A stretch of 64,000 bases of DNA from NCBI GenBank assembly GCA_017620015.1, contig JAFZRE010000009.1, positions 1 to 64,000 of the forward strand, given 5' to 3'. The notes below the pieces were generated by a model. The model saw only the letters and a program-made list of their open reading frames with translations. It ran no database searches and was not told the origin of the DNA. The position numbers were made by a program, and so were the translations under genes. Positions 33,829-44,006 of the stretch are shown in pieces (positions within the stretch are counted from its first letter, which is position 1; each line of letters starts with the position of its first letter). This DNA is from Bacteroidales bacterium (GTDB lineage: Bacteria; Bacteroidota; Bacteroidia; Bacteroidales; ML635J-15).

Positions 33829-35976
33829 CTAATCGTACTCATACAAGATGTCGGCATCGTCGTCGAGGTGACCAATTACACGGAATTCGGTACGGCGATT
33901 CTTCTGGCGGCCTTCGGGATTGTCGGAGCCATCGGGATTGGAGTTGGGTGCTATCGGCTTAGATTCGCCATAACCTTTTGCAACAAGCCGGTCCTTGCTT
34001 ATTCCCTTTTGTATCAAGTAATTTACAACAGATTGTGCCCTATTCTGCGACAATATCATATTGCTTTGGTCGGTACCGACACTGTCGGTGTGCGAACTGA
34101 TTTCGACAATGATTTTTGGATAAGCATTAAGGATTTTTAGTATTGTCGTATCAATCACAACCTTTGATTCTTCGCGCAGATTGTATTTTGCAAAGTCATA
34201 GTAAATGTTTTCGACAACAAAGGCTCGCGTCGGCAGCGAATTTATTATTATCGGATCGAGATGCAAGGTATCGGAATGCGTCAAGCCCTTTGTTGTAAAT
34301 TCAAGACGTTTTTCCTTGTTGTTGAAATCCTTGACGCTGATATAGTAGTCAACATCGCGTTCGAGGTTGAAGAAATATAATTCCTTGCCAGTTGTGGTAG
34401 ATTTAAGGAAATAATTTTTGCCCTCGTTATCGGTCATATACAAGTCAACGCGATAGTCTTGTAATATTTCCGCCTTGTCTGATTTTTCTATTTTGTTGAT
34501 ATCAACTGTATGTGTGCGCTCATATTCTTCTTCGATGCTACGATAGAAAGTAGAATCAGTAATTCCTATAACTTTTCCGTCAACTGCGACAACAATATGG
34601 TCGCGGTAAATGAATTCGTAGATATCATCGCAGCAATTCTTGTTGCGCAGCGAATATCCGCCGTCGCGGTTCGACGATAGGAAACCTTTCCTGCGGCTTT
34701 CGTCAATTGTATAATAAAGGTCGTCGTAACTTGAGTTGATAGGTTGACCAAGGTTCTGTATATCGTTGAAACTCTTGCCTTCGCCCGTTGTCTTGTAGAT
34801 GTCGAATCCGCCAAAACCAGCCATTCCGTCGGAACTGTAATAAAGTGTGCGCGTTGTTACATCGTAGAACGGTGTTATCTCATCGCCAACGGTATTTACC
34901 TGTTTCCCGCAGTTTTTGGCTTCCTTCCAGGTTTTGTCCTTCCAGTTATACAGCGAAAACCACAAGTCAAGACCGCCACGTCCGCCTTCTCGGTCGGTTA
35001 CGAAATAAAGCACATCGGTATTCTGCCTCGAAATGCCAAGCGACGGCATTGTTGTTGTGAAACCAGAAGCATTTATCACATCGGGTAGCCGTTCGGGACT
35101 TTGCCATACGCCATCTTCAAGCCTCGACATGTATATTTCACAGATTTTCTTCCCATAGTCATCATTCTGGCATCTTGTGAAAAAGAACCTCTTTTTGTCG
35201 GCAGAAAATGCACCATTGCTCACATCATACTCATTGGTATTGAATACTGTATCGAACTCACCGACGAAACTCCATTCCATTTCGGGTTCTTCCTTGGCAA
35301 TGTAGAACTTACGGGTGGGCAAAGTATCTTCGGCTTTATTGTAATATGTAATTTCATTTTCACGCAGCGAACCGAATATCAACGTATTGTTTTCGTATGG
35401 TAACGGTGCCGTGTTGATGTGCTTGCCGTTTATAGAAGTGTCGAGGTGATGCATCAAGATGTTATTGTTGACACGTTCATTTGCAATGCTGTCCATTTTT
35501 TCGGCGAGAGATTTTGCCAGTTTCACATAATCGCGAAGGCTTTTGTCGGAACGAGCCACCGAGGCGAACCTTTCATATTCCTTCTTGGCCTCATCGTATT
35601 TTCCCATCGTATGCAAGCATTTTGCAGAATAGAACAGTTCGATTAGATTTGTCTTGGTGTCGTTTCTGTATGTCTTGTTGAAATACTTCTGAGCCTCGGG
35701 ATAATTCTTTTCTTTCCAGTACAAATAAGCAAGAGACTTCTCTACTTTTGCATTACCAGGATATTTGTCGTCGTATTTGCGATAGTTGTCGGTGGCGGTG
35801 AAAATATCACCATCGAAAATTGCATTTTTTGCGTTTTTCAACAGTTTTCCTTTCGACACAGACTTTTCTTTGGCGGTATTTTGAGCGGATATGCTATTTG
35901 CCGTAAAAAATGCAAGTGCCAATATCAGCCCAACAGACAAAAGAAATTGTAATATTTTAGACCTGTTTGCTTCCAT
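33829..35976 (-). CDS. OmpA-family protein with TPR and beta-propeller regions
   Basis: The start at 35976 (MEANRSKILQFLLSVGLILA) is two bases after the preceding gene's stop. A signal peptide is followed by TPR-like helices (about 45-160: ATDNYRKYDDKYPGNAKVEK), a PD40-type beta-propeller (LPSLGISRQ-like blades, about 200-470), a short Ig-like domain, and a C-terminal OmpA domain (SSHTDSVGTDQSNMILSQNR, GYGESKPIAP). This is the PorE/OmpA layout seen with PorP. It is a periplasmic peptidoglycan-binding partner of the adjacent membrane protein. Confidence 0.88.
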   Translation of the reverse strand: MEANRSKILQFLLSVGLILALAFFTANSISAQNTAKEKSVSKGKLLKNAKNAIFDGDIFTATDNYRKYDDKYPGNAKVEKSLAYLYWKEKNYPEAQKYFNKTYRNDTKTNLIELFYSAKCLHTMGKYDEAKKEYERFASVARSDKSLRDYVKLAKSLAEKMDSIANERVNNNILMHHLDTSINGKHINTAPLPYENNTLIFGSLRENEITYYNKAEDTLPTRKFYIAKEEPEMEWSFVGEFDTVFNTNEYDVSNGAFSADKKRFFFTRCQNDDYGKKICEIYMSRLEDGVWQSPERLPDVINASGFTTTMPSLGISRQNTDVLYFVTDREGGRGGLDLWFSLYNWKDKTWKEAKNCGKQVNTVGDEITPFYDVTTRTLYYSSDGMAGFGGFDIYKTTGEGKSFNDIQNLGQPINSSYDDLYYTIDESRRKGFLSSNRDGGYSLRNKNCCDDIYEFIYRDHIVVAVDGKVIGITDSTFYRSIEEEYERTHTVDINKIEKSDKAEILQDYRVDLYMTDNEGKNYFLKSTTTGKELYFFNLERDVDYYISVKDFNNKEKRLEFTTKGLTHSDTLHLDPIIINSLPTRAFVVENIYYDFAKYNLREESKVVIDTTILKILNAYPKIIVEISSHTDSVGTDQSNMILSQNRAQSVVNYLIQKGISKDRLVAKGYGESKPIAPNSNPDGSDNPEGRQKNRRTEFRVIGHLDDDADILYEYD

Positions 35977-35977
35977 T

Positions 35978-36985
35978 TTAGAATCTGTCACAAGGCAGCG
36001 TTATGTAGTTTTTCCTTGCGAATTTCAATTTGTATATTAGTGAAATTTCAAATGCTCCGCGTGAATTTGTTGCCTGCATAAGTTTCGACAGGTTTATGTC
36101 GTAGCTTGCTCCGACAGTAATTCCATAGAATGTAAGTCCCGCCGTGAGCATTGCGGCATCGAAGTTTGAGAACGAGGTACGTCCGCTTGCGCCAAAGAAA
36201 ACTGATGTTATAATTTTGGTTGGGATTTCTCGCTCGGCAAGTGCACCGAAAAGCATTTCCTCGGTCTTTTTATTGAATGTAGTAAGTATATGCGGAGTTA
36301 CCGACCACGAACTAGCACAGAAGATTCTAACGCCACCGCTCAGCAACATTCGTGGAGTTAGCTTGCTGTTGGTATTGCAGTATGTTTCTTTTGGCGAATT
36401 GAGGTGAAGTACCGACAGACTTACCAAAGGCTCCACTTTCTGGAACTTTCCACGATACGAAACGCCGGCATGCATGTCGAAATAGCCGAGCGACATATCC
36501 ATATCGGTAACATTATTCGGCAAATTATCATCAAAAAGCCCAGTGTCGGGGTTGTACTGGCTCGGCAAGGTTATTCCGTCGAGAGTAAAGTACTTGTTGA
36601 CGTATCCGCCCTGCAATCCTACTGAAATCTGGTTTTTCTTGTTGATATTGAGCAAATACGACAGCGAAAGCATAAATTTGTTGGCTGTGAGTTTTGTTCC
36701 GCCCGACTTATCGTGCAAGAACATGAAGCCAACGCCTAGTCCCGACTTGCCACGGAAACGTATTGGAGCATCAACCGACACCGAAACCGTCTGGTATGGA
36801 ACACCTACGGCACTCCACTGCGTACGATAGTTGTTCGACAATCGGAGGTCCTCATCGAAAAATCCAGTTGCTGCGGGATTAAAAACTAAGGGGGTGGCGT
36901 AATATTGCGTAAAATGTATATCCTGCCCGAAACTTGCAATTCCGCAGACAAGTATTACAAATATACAACAAAGAATGTATTTCAT
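35978..36985 (-). CDS. PorP/SprF-family outer-membrane protein
   Basis: I start at 36985, MKYILCCIFVILVCGIASFG, which gives a signal peptide, and treat the upstream frame as non-coding. The 335-aa protein has IHFTQYYATPLVFNPAATGF, YRTQWSAVGVPYQTVSVSVD and GLGVGFMFLHDKSG, characteristic of PorP/SprF membrane proteins of the type IX system. It directly precedes the OmpA-family gene. Paralogs of this kind attach to surface filaments or cargo rather than being core T9SS, so its client is uncertain. Confidence 0.9.
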   Translation of the reverse strand: MKYILCCIFVILVCGIASFGQDIHFTQYYATPLVFNPAATGFFDEDLRLSNNYRTQWSAVGVPYQTVSVSVDAPIRFRGKSGLGVGFMFLHDKSGGTKLTANKFMLSLSYLLNINKKNQISVGLQGGYVNKYFTLDGITLPSQYNPDTGLFDDNLPNNVTDMDMSLGYFDMHAGVSYRGKFQKVEPLVSLSVLHLNSPKETYCNTNSKLTPRMLLSGGVRIFCASSWSVTPHILTTFNKKTEEMLFGALAEREIPTKIITSVFFGASGRTSFSNFDAAMLTAGLTFYGITVGASYDINLSKLMQATNSRGAFEISLIYKLKFARKNYITLPCDRF

Positions 36986-37093
36986 ACGCCACATAATTTT
37001 ATGCAAATATATAATACTTTTTTCTGTAATGCAAATTATTTCTTGAAAAATTTGCAGACGAAAAGGCAAAAGATTTATTCTTAGCAATAATCC

Positions 37094-37123
37094 AACAAAA
37101 AAGGCTACCATTTGGCAGCCTTT
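37094..37123 (-). terminator. Intrinsic terminator after pckA
   Basis: On the minus strand AAAAGGCTGCCAAATGGTAG then CCTTTTTT forms a tight hairpin with a T tail, between pckA and the PorP gene. Confidence 0.88.
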
Positions 37124-37144
37124 TGTAAATATACCATTTAGTTA

Positions 37145-38758
37145 TTATAGCTTTGGTCCTGCATCAACCAACTTCTTGCCTGCTGGGTTGCTGGTGAACT
37201 TAACAAAGTTCTTGATGAAACGTTCTGCAAGGTCACGTGCCTTAACTTCCCATTCGTTGGCGGTTGCGTAGGTGTCGCGCGGGTCGAGAATCTTCGGGTC
37301 TACGCCTGGCAATGCAGTCGGAACTTCCAAGTCGAAGTACGGAATCTTCTTTGTAGGTGCGGTCAGGATTGAGCCGTCGAGAATTGCATCGATAATACCA
37401 CGGGTATCCTTTATCGAGATACGCTTGCCAGTACCGTTCCATCCTGTGTTAACCAAATAAGCCTTAGCGTTGCTCTTTTCCATGCGTTTTACGAGTTCCT
37501 CTGCGTATTTTGTCGGATGCAATTCGAGGAATGCTTGACCGAAACATGCGCTGAATGTTGGAGTAGGCTCGGTAATGCCACGCTCTGTTCCTGCCAACTT
37601 AGCAGTGAAACCGCTAAGGAAGTAGTACTTGCACTGTTCGGGTGTAAGTATTGAAACTGGCGGCAGAACACCAAATGCATCTGCCGAAAGGAAAATGACG
37701 TTTTCAGCAGCAGGTGCTGCGCTTACCGGACGAACAATCTTCTCAATATGGTCAATCGGGTAGCTTACGCGGGTATTTTCGGTAACGCTCTTGTCTGCAA
37801 AGTTGATTTTGCCCTTTTCGTCAACTGTAACGTTCTCGAGAAGCGCATTGCGACGTATTGCGTTATAGATGTCGGGTTCGCTGTCCTTGTCGAGGTTGAT
37901 AACCTTTGCGTAGCAGCCACCTTCGAAGTTGAAAACGCCGTCATCGTCCCAGCCGTGTTCATCGTCACCGATGAGCAGACGCTTCGGGTCGGTCGAAAGG
38001 GTGGTCTTACCAGTTCCGCTAAGTCCGAAGAAGATAGCGGTGTGCTTGCCCTGCATGTCGGTGTTTGCCGAGCAGTGCATTGCGGCAATGCCTTGCAATG
38101 GAAGATAGTAGTTCATCATCGAGAACATGCCCTTCTTCATTTCGCCACCGTACCAGGTGTTGAGGATAACCTGCTCGCGGCTTGTGATGTTGAATACAAC
38201 TGCGGTTTCGCTGTTGAGGCCGAGTTCCTTGTAGTTTTCGACCTTAGCTTTCGAAGCTGTGTAAACAGTGAAGTTTGGTTCAAAGTCCTTCAATTCTTCC
38301 TCGGTCGGCTTGATGAACATGTTGCGAACAAAATGAGCCTGCCAAGCAACTTCCATGATAAAGCGAACGTTCATGCGAGTGTCCTTGTTGGCACCGCAGA
38401 AAGCATCAACTACGAACAGTTCCTTGTCGCAAAGCTGCTTCTTTGCAAGGTCCTTTACAACATTCCAAGTCTCCTGCGAGCAAACGTGGTTGTCGTTCTT
38501 GTACTCATCGGTTGTCCACCAAACGGTATCCTTAGAGTTTTCGTCCATAACGATGAACTTGTCCTTAGGCGAACGACCAGTATAGATGCCTGTCATTACG
38601 TTTACAGCATCGAGTTCGGTAAGTTGACCTTTGTCGAAACCTTCGAGCGACGGGTCCATTTCAAATTTGAACAATTCCTCGTATGAGGGATTATAATGAA
38701 GTTTCTTTACACCTGTTATGCCAATTTTGGCAAGGTCTTTCAATATCTTTTCGTTCAT
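37145..38758 (-). CDS. pckA: ATP-dependent phosphoenolpyruvate carboxykinase
   Basis: The 537-aa enzyme interconverts oxaloacetate and phosphoenolpyruvate with ATP; in Bacteroidales it usually fixes CO2 in the succinate pathway. The P-loop is [14 protein letters not shown]; the metal/DDEHGWDD block follows ([20 protein letters not shown]). Length is typical. An intrinsic terminator lies after the stop. It is monocistronic, with the lipoprotein gene upstream on the same strand. Confidence 0.96.
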   Translation of the reverse strand: MNEKILKDLAKIGITGVKKLHYNPSYEELFKFEMDPSLEGFDKGQLTELDAVNVMTGIYTGRSPKDKFIVMDENSKDTVWWTTDEYKNDNHVCSQETWNVVKDLAKKQLCDKELFVVDAFCGANKDTRMNVRFIMEVAWQAHFVRNMFIKPTEEELKDFEPNFTVYTASKAKVENYKELGLNSETAVVFNITSREQVILNTWYGGEMKKGMFSMMNYYLPLQGIAAMHCSANTDMQGKHTAIFFGLSGTGKTTLSTDPKRLLIGDDEHGWDDDGVFNFEGGCYAKVINLDKDSEPDIYNAIRRNALLENVTVDEKGKINFADKSVTENTRVSYPIDHIEKIVRPVSAAPAAENVIFLSADAFGVLPPVSILTPEQCKYYFLSGFTAKLAGTERGITEPTPTFSACFGQAFLELHPTKYAEELVKRMEKSNAKAYLVNTGWNGTGKRISIKDTRGIIDAILDGSILTAPTKKIPYFDLEVPTALPGVDPKILDPRDTYATANEWEVKARDLAERFIKNFVKFTSNPAGKKLVDAGPKL

Positions 38759-38793
38759 GTGAAAATTTTTATGTTGTTTTACATTATGATTTG

Positions 38794-39672
38794 CTATTCA
38801 ACTACGGTCTCGTCAGTATATTTCAAATCGAAAGTACCATCAGAAATTGACTGTACCTCGTTGTTATTGTTAAGATAATTGAAGAAGAATGTCCCTTTGA
38901 TTATCTTGCTCTGAGTGTTGTTTTCGGTAATGGTTATTGCACCGGCGGTAGCAGGGAAGCTATAGAATCCAGACTGGAAGAAACCAGAAACGTCCTGTCC
39001 GAAATAGTGAACTCCAGCGGAAACATTCTGTGGCATTTGCAAGGTTACACTTTGCCAAGCCAGCGAACGGTCGCATTCGCCCTTTACAATCATGGCAGTA
39101 TCATTCTTGACGCCAGAAATTGTAACAGCATTCCACAACATATTGTTCTGCGTAAATTTAAACACATTGGTATATTGGTCGTCATCAATATTGTAGAAGG
39201 TATAAGGCACATTAGTAAACTTTCCTTCTGTTACAGACTTAGCAGAACCATCGGAACGGAATGCCTTGAAATGGAATTCACCTCCGAGTGTTTTGGTCTC
39301 CTCGTTGAACGACGTAAGTCTTACCACACCGCCACCTTCTCCAATCAAAGTTGAGAAACGTTCGGTTCCCGAAGCCATATTGGGAATAAACTCGGCAAAA
39401 TGTCCATTTGTCGGAGAAAACGTATATTCACCCAACTCTTTTGCATTAAGAGTTATAATCATCGTCTGACCATTAGCCGATGTTCCATTAATCTTTATTT
39501 TGTGTTCGCTAACAATTGCTGTTGGGTCTGCACCTCGCCAATTGGAACCGTTTACCAGTCCGTACATTGCTACAAGGTTTGCCTTGCCCGAACTTGTCCC
39601 GCTGCACGAATACAGAAAGGTGAGCGATGCAAGCAAAAGCATTACAATAAAGATAGATAAATAACGATTCAT
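38794..39672 (-). CDS. Predicted lipoprotein (292 aa)
   Basis: I start at 39672 so that the signal peptide reads [20 protein letters not shown] with the lipobox YSCSG. The mature region is beta-rich ([40 protein letters not shown]). It has no recognised domain but resembles Bacteroidales lipoproteins of surface function. It sits 35 bases upstream of pckA's start on the same strand. Cotranscription is possible, with no functional link evident. Confidence 0.7.
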   Translation of the reverse strand: MNRYLSIFIVMLLLASLTFLYSCSGTSSGKANLVAMYGLVNGSNWRGADPTAIVSEHKIKINGTSANGQTMIITLNAKELGEYTFSPTNGHFAEFIPNMASGTERFSTLIGEGGGVVRLTSFNEETKTLGGEFHFKAFRSDGSAKSVTEGKFTNVPYTFYNIDDDQYTNVFKFTQNNMLWNAVTISGVKNDTAMIVKGECDRSLAWQSVTLQMPQNVSAGVHYFGQDVSGFFQSGFYSFPATAGAITITENNTQSKIIKGTFFFNYLNNNNEVQSISDGTFDLKYTDETVVE

Positions 39673-39855
39673 ATAATATGTCATTTTGTAAGACTGCAAA
39701 GATAATCATTTTTAGTTAATGTATTGAATTTTTGGAAAAAACTAACAATAAAATTTAGTGGAAAATATTTTCGAAAATAATTTTTGTGTTATCCAAAATA
39801 TCTGTATCTTTGCACCCGCATTTCCGCTTATAGGGAAATGTTCAGATTTTAGCAC

Positions 39856-39945
<90 letters not shown>

Positions 39946-39946
39946 A

Positions 39947-39980
39947 AAAAAAGAGCGAAGTTTTTGCTTCGCTCTTTTTG
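39947..39980 (+). terminator. Terminator of the tRNA-Ser gene
   Basis: AAGAGCGAAG pairs with CTTCGCTCTT around a short T loop, and a T run follows directly after the tRNA. Confidence 0.85.
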
Positions 39981-40020
39981 TTTTCCTGCAAATCCGTGAA
40001 AGCTTGCTTTCAAAAGGATT

Positions 40021-40133
40021 GCAGGAAAACAAAAATGAAAACGCAGTAGAACAAGTTTTCTTTTTTTGCAAGGATGCCCGCGGCAGCGCAGGGGATCTGT
40101 AATCCCCACCACACTTCACTTTATAGTTTTAAT
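40021..40133. repeat. 103-bp family repeat, copy 1
   Basis: The block from GCAGGAAAACAAAAATGAAA to ACTTTATAGTTTTAA recurs at 40364-40470 and, degenerately, at 40482-40568. Its core holds TGCCCGCGGCAGCGCAGGGG and a palindrome GGGGATCTGTAATCCCC. Confidence 0.85.
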
Positions 40134-40363
40134 TCATTGTTGTCCGCTAAATCATGCGCTGTCACAGTTTTTGCATTGCTATGCTGCAAAAACATGCACC
40201 AGCGCTACCTAACGTATTCTTTATCTATATATATGTAACCTCTCCGAGGTTATTATATTTCTTCAAAAACGTAGTCCATTTGTTTCGTTGTTGATATGCA
40301 ATTTGATACATTAGGCTTTGTGTTGGTTGGAATTTTTGCGGACTGCAATAAAAGAATTTGCAA

Positions 40364-40470
40364 AAAACAAAAATGAAAACGCAGTAGAACAAGTTTTCTT
40401 TTTTTGCAAGGATGCCCGCGGCAGCGCAGGGGATCTGTAATCCCCATCACACTTCACTTTATAGTTTTAA
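40364..40470. repeat. 103-bp family repeat, copy 2
   Basis: It is nearly identical to copy 1 over about 100 bases, differing mainly at one base of the CCCC[AC/AT]C segment. Confidence 0.85.
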
Positions 40471-40481
40471 CTCTAAATGTT

Positions 40482-40568
40482 TGCAGGAAAACAAAAATGA
40501 AAACGCGGCGGAGCAAGTTTTCTTTTTTTTGCAAGGACGCCCGCGGCAGCGCCAAGGATATGCAATCC
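40482..40568. repeat. 103-bp family repeat, copy 3 (diverged)
   Basis: It keeps the first two-thirds (AACAAGTTTTCTTTTTTT-like, here GGAGCAAGTTTTCTTTTTTT) but ends in GCGCCAAGGATATGCAATCC. It may be a different member of the same family. Confidence 0.7.
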
Positions 40569-40638
40569 AACAAAAAAGGCTGCAATCGCAACCTTTTTTC
40601 CATTTTATGTATTCGTCAACCACGGCTCTTTCATTTAA

Positions 40639-40722
40639 CCGCCCCCTGAGCCTGTCGAAGGGTAAGGTTGGTAGCATTATATCATTTCGTTACCTTGACT
40701 TCGACAAGCTCAGCCAGCGGAT
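40639..40722. repeat. MITE-like dispersed repeat
   Basis: The ends GCCCCCTGAGCCTGTCGAAG and CTTCGACAAGCTCAGCCAGC are inverted copies. The same ends occur at 29508-29596, and fragments within 53151-53178. Confidence 0.7.
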
Positions 40723-40791
40723 TTATTCAGATGCTAATTATTTGTATCACAAATAACAATATGGTCCAAATGAAAGAGCCGTGTTCGTCAA

Positions 40792-42063
40792 CTAATCGTC
40801 AAAGAAATAATCCGGATGTGTCCCTCTTACAACAAGCATTTCACAATAAATATCATACTGCATTCCACTGCCTACGCCAAACACCCTAGGTATCATTTTC
40901 TTGGCAATGTCCTCGATGCGATAAACAGTGTCTTTTGTTATGAGACCATCCTCTACAAACATAAGGCGCGGATTGGCTTGTCCTGCATCGGTCTTTGCTA
41001 TACCTTCGGTGTCGAACACAATCTTGTCGATGCAATCGAGACCATTGTCTTTTATGTACGATGCTGCAAGCTCTTCATTTTCGGCAGAAACTACAATATA
41101 TATCGGCGCCAAATTGACAATCTCCTTTCTAGCAATCAACGAATCAATTACCATTCTGTCGGCATCTGACACTTCATTCTTGCAATAAAACGTAATTATC
41201 TTATACATAGCACCATCAATCTCGTTCTTCGACTTTACCAAAGCTACAACAGGACTGTTTTCTTCAGCAAACTTGACTTTGTATTCTTCCCAGTCTTTAT
41301 GTCTTTTCTCAAGGTCGGCACGGCACGAATCAATGTATTGCTTATAGTCGCGGTCGGTCTTTGTGAGCCTCAGATAGTTCAGCTTTATGATAGAATCGTT
41401 AACAATGTCATAGTTAATCGCAATTCTGTCATTAGAACACCATATACCACGTTCGTTGTAAATCTCACCTATATAATTGAAATCCTTATCCGCAAGAACA
41501 CAAGTATGAACATGCTCTCCATAGTATTCAGAATCATAAGCTATGATATGATAATATACCTCATTAGTTTTGTCATATATAAAAGTACGACGCATATCAT
41601 TTTTCTCTCTGAAGATAGTATCAACATATAATTTCTCGTTGCTCGTAGCCAATTGAACTTCTGTAGGCATTATGGTATCAAAATACAACGTGTTTAAATC
41701 TATTGCTTTTACATGAAACACATTATCCGCAACTTCTTTTCTTTCCTCTCTCACCAACTCTACATCTTCCGCTTTATCCAATTCATACATCTTTTTGCCT
41801 GTTGCCAAGTCATAATATGAATTGGTTTCTCCATAAGCTTCATAAGAAAAGACCAGAACATCCTTGCCATCAATGTCCAAAAGCGTTAGAGGACGCGTTC
41901 TGCTGGCATACCGAGTGCCCCTGTCTTCTGGATTTACTAGGATTTCCTGCGTTTTATACACTTCCCACTCATAAACTGCTGGTTCGGGCTTGGCATTGCG
42001 ATTGCACGAAACCAACGTTGTCATTAATACGGCAACTCCTAATAACCAAAATAGTCTTCTCAT
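40792..42063 (-). CDS. Predicted lipoprotein, tandem paralog 1
   Basis: The 423-aa protein has a lipoprotein signal (MRRLFWLLGVAVLMTTLVSC) and a mature domain with no named family. It is homologous throughout to the gene at 42135-43295: both share EPAVYEWEVYKTQEILVNPE (or the E-L variant), CRADLEKRHKDWEEYK and a C-terminal block KIVFDTEGIAKTDAGQANPR. That last part resembles the edge of a thioredoxin-like fold without the CxxC pair, so redox function is unlikely. The pair is a recent-looking duplication. Confidence 0.75.
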   Translation of the reverse strand: MRRLFWLLGVAVLMTTLVSCNRNAKPEPAVYEWEVYKTQEILVNPEDRGTRYASRTRPLTLLDIDGKDVLVFSYEAYGETNSYYDLATGKKMYELDKAEDVELVREERKEVADNVFHVKAIDLNTLYFDTIMPTEVQLATSNEKLYVDTIFREKNDMRRTFIYDKTNEVYYHIIAYDSEYYGEHVHTCVLADKDFNYIGEIYNERGIWCSNDRIAINYDIVNDSIIKLNYLRLTKTDRDYKQYIDSCRADLEKRHKDWEEYKVKFAEENSPVVALVKSKNEIDGAMYKIITFYCKNEVSDADRMVIDSLIARKEIVNLAPIYIVVSAENEELAASYIKDNGLDCIDKIVFDTEGIAKTDAGQANPRLMFVEDGLITKDTVYRIEDIAKKMIPRVFGVGSGMQYDIYCEMLVVRGTHPDYFFDD

Positions 42064-42134
42064 AATTAAACCTCCTTTAAATATTTTATTGTCAAACGAA
42101 TTAAACTCATATTATCTTCTTTCTCCTAAATCAA

Positions 42135-43295
42135 TTAATCGTCAAAAAATGCGCCAGAGGTTGCCAAAACGACAAGTTCACCGTCGTAAATAATGTACCT
42201 GGTGCCTTTGTCCTGACCAAACAGCCTCGGAAACATTTCAGAACCAAGGTCTTCGGTACTATAAATGGTATCTCTTTTTATAAGTCCGTCCTCAACCAAT
42301 ATAAAGCGCGGATTGTCCTGTCCCGCATCTGTCTTTGCAATGCCTTCGGTATCGAACACAATCTTTTCGATGCAATCGAGACCGTTTTTCTTGACATACG
42401 AGGTGGCAGCTTCTTCATTTTCGGCAGAAATCACAAGATATATAGGTGCCAAGTTGACAATTTCCTTTTCGCCAATCAGCGAGTCGATAACCATCTTGTC
42501 GCCATCCGATATTTCATCCTTGCAGTACAAGGTAAGTACCTTATATACTCTGTCAGCCTCGGGCTTTACCAAACCAATGAGCGGACTATTTTCTGGGGAA
42601 TTCTTCTCCTTATATTCTTCCCAATCCTTATGCTTTTTCTCAAGGTCGGCACGGCACGATTCAATGTACTCCTTGTAGTCGCGGTCGGTCTTAGTAAGTT
42701 TCAAAAAGTTAACCGTCACAACCGAATTGTTTTTTATACGGCTGATATCGACAAGTATCCTACCGTTCCAGAACCAAGGAAAAACCTTACTGTCGTAAAT
42801 TGTTCCCAAATATTTGAAATCCTTATCGATAATAATAAGCTCGTTAACATTTTTACCATAATATTCGGTATCGTAAGCCTTCTCTGCCCAGTAAACATTG
42901 TTAGTCTCGTCGTAATCAAGCCTAACACCCAGCTGCTTGCTGTCACCTGCCAACAACGGAACATCAACGTCAATCACAGTATCAAAAGACACAGGTTCCT
43001 TTGGTTCTACATTATTAACACCGCTCATCTTCTTGCCTGTTTCCAAATCGTAGTACGATATGCTTCCATTAGAATAAAACACAAGCGCATCCTTGCCGTC
43101 AATGTCAACAAGTCCTCCTGGAAGAGTTATTTCACTTTCCAAGTCTCGGTCTTCTGCGTTCAACACAATTTTCTGCGTCTTATACACTTCCAGTTCGTAA
43201 ACTGCAGGTTCAGACTTCGTGTTACGATTGCACGAAATCAAAGTCGCCATTGCTGCGACAATCATAAATAACATTGCTGATTTTCTCATATACAT
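42135..43295 (-). CDS. Predicted lipoprotein, tandem paralog 2
   Basis: The 386-aa protein carries the signal MRKSAMLFMIVAAMATLISC (second in-frame ATG) and the same blocks as the neighbour: EPAVYELEVYKTQKIVLNAE, CRADLEKKHKDWEEYK, DGLIKRDTIYSTEDLG. It is 37 residues shorter, mainly near the middle. About 70 bases separate the two genes. It follows a small secreted-protein gene (43308-43673) by 12 bases, so all three may be one operon. Function is unknown. Confidence 0.75.
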   Translation of the reverse strand: MYMRKSAMLFMIVAAMATLISCNRNTKSEPAVYELEVYKTQKIVLNAEDRDLESEITLPGGLVDIDGKDALVFYSNGSISYYDLETGKKMSGVNNVEPKEPVSFDTVIDVDVPLLAGDSKQLGVRLDYDETNNVYWAEKAYDTEYYGKNVNELIIIDKDFKYLGTIYDSKVFPWFWNGRILVDISRIKNNSVVTVNFLKLTKTDRDYKEYIESCRADLEKKHKDWEEYKEKNSPENSPLIGLVKPEADRVYKVLTLYCKDEISDGDKMVIDSLIGEKEIVNLAPIYLVISAENEEAATSYVKKNGLDCIEKIVFDTEGIAKTDAGQDNPRFILVEDGLIKRDTIYSTEDLGSEMFPRLFGQDKGTRYIIYDGELVVLATSGAFFDD

Positions 43296-43307
43296 ATCTC
43301 CTTATAT

Positions 43308-43673
43308 TTATTTGCTAATTAAATCCTTGCATCCGCTCCAAAACAAAATCTCATCAGCGATTTTTTCTCCCTTCCTTATCTTCGCTTCGTAGCAGTCGCA
43401 AACCGAATTTGGCTTTTGCGGACATTTTTTCTTCAGTTTCTTCAAAACCCTGACAATTTCGTTCAGTTGTTTCTTGTCGTCAACAACAGGTAAGGTCCAC
43501 TCGATAATTTCGTAGGTGGAAAAATAAATTTCATCGTTAAGAGTTCGTTTCATTTCCGCAATCCTAGCCTTAACAATATCATAGTTGCTTTGCCTTTCAT
43601 TCTGGCAATAGGAAATCATACTGCTAAAAAGAAAAGCTAACACAAATAGGCATATTATTGTAAATCGTTTCAT
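43308..43673 (-). CDS. Small secreted protein (121 aa)
   Basis: It has a signal peptide (MKRFTIICLFVLAFLFSSMI, SYCQ) and a short mature region, with two close cysteine pairs (KKCPQKPNSVCDCYEAKI). The signal ends before a non-lipobox Gln. No family is recognised. It lies 12 bases ahead of the second lipoprotein on the same strand, suggesting cotranscription. Confidence 0.6.
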   Translation of the reverse strand: MKRFTIICLFVLAFLFSSMISYCQNERQSNYDIVKARIAEMKRTLNDEIYFSTYEIIEWTLPVVDDKKQLNEIVRVLKKLKKKCPQKPNSVCDCYEAKIRKGEKIADEILFWSGCKDLISK

Positions 43674-43900
43674 ATCAATAAATTATATGATCTAACAAAA
43701 TCTCCACTTGTCTGCCTTTCCTTTTTTCTCCAAAGCGCAGAACCTTCTCCGGAATGATTAAACCTCAATTACCTATCAATATATCTGCGACAAAGATAAA
43801 CAATAGTTTTTAACATTTTAACGAAATGAGAAAAAATTTATTGTGAGAAATAGTAAATATTAAGCAACGGCTTGTAATATGCTATATTATGTCTTACAAA

Positions 43901-43950
43901 TAGTCGTTTTTCAGATGCTGAAACGAGTTCAGCATGACAGAAAACGACTA
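43901..43950. repeat. Long nested hairpin 3' of gltX
   Basis: TAGTCGTTTT pairs with AAAACGACTA, and within it GATGCTGAA pairs with TTCAGCATGA-like bases. It is downstream of the gltX terminator on the same strand, so it may be a dispersed REP-like element rather than a functional structure. Confidence 0.6.
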
Positions 43951-43956
43951 TAAAAC

Positions 43957-43989
43957 AAAAAAATCCACACTTGGGGTGTGGATTTTTTT
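43957..43989 (-). terminator. Intrinsic terminator of gltX
   Basis: On the minus strand AAAAAAATCCACACCCCAAG then TGTGGATTTTTTT forms a hairpin with T tail just after gltX. Confidence 0.9.
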
Positions 43990-44006
43990 ATCTCATAAAA
44001 TATTTG

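Noticed and set aside
37748..38686. 312-aa plus-strand frame opposite pckA
   Set aside because: It is a shadow of the pckA reading frame.
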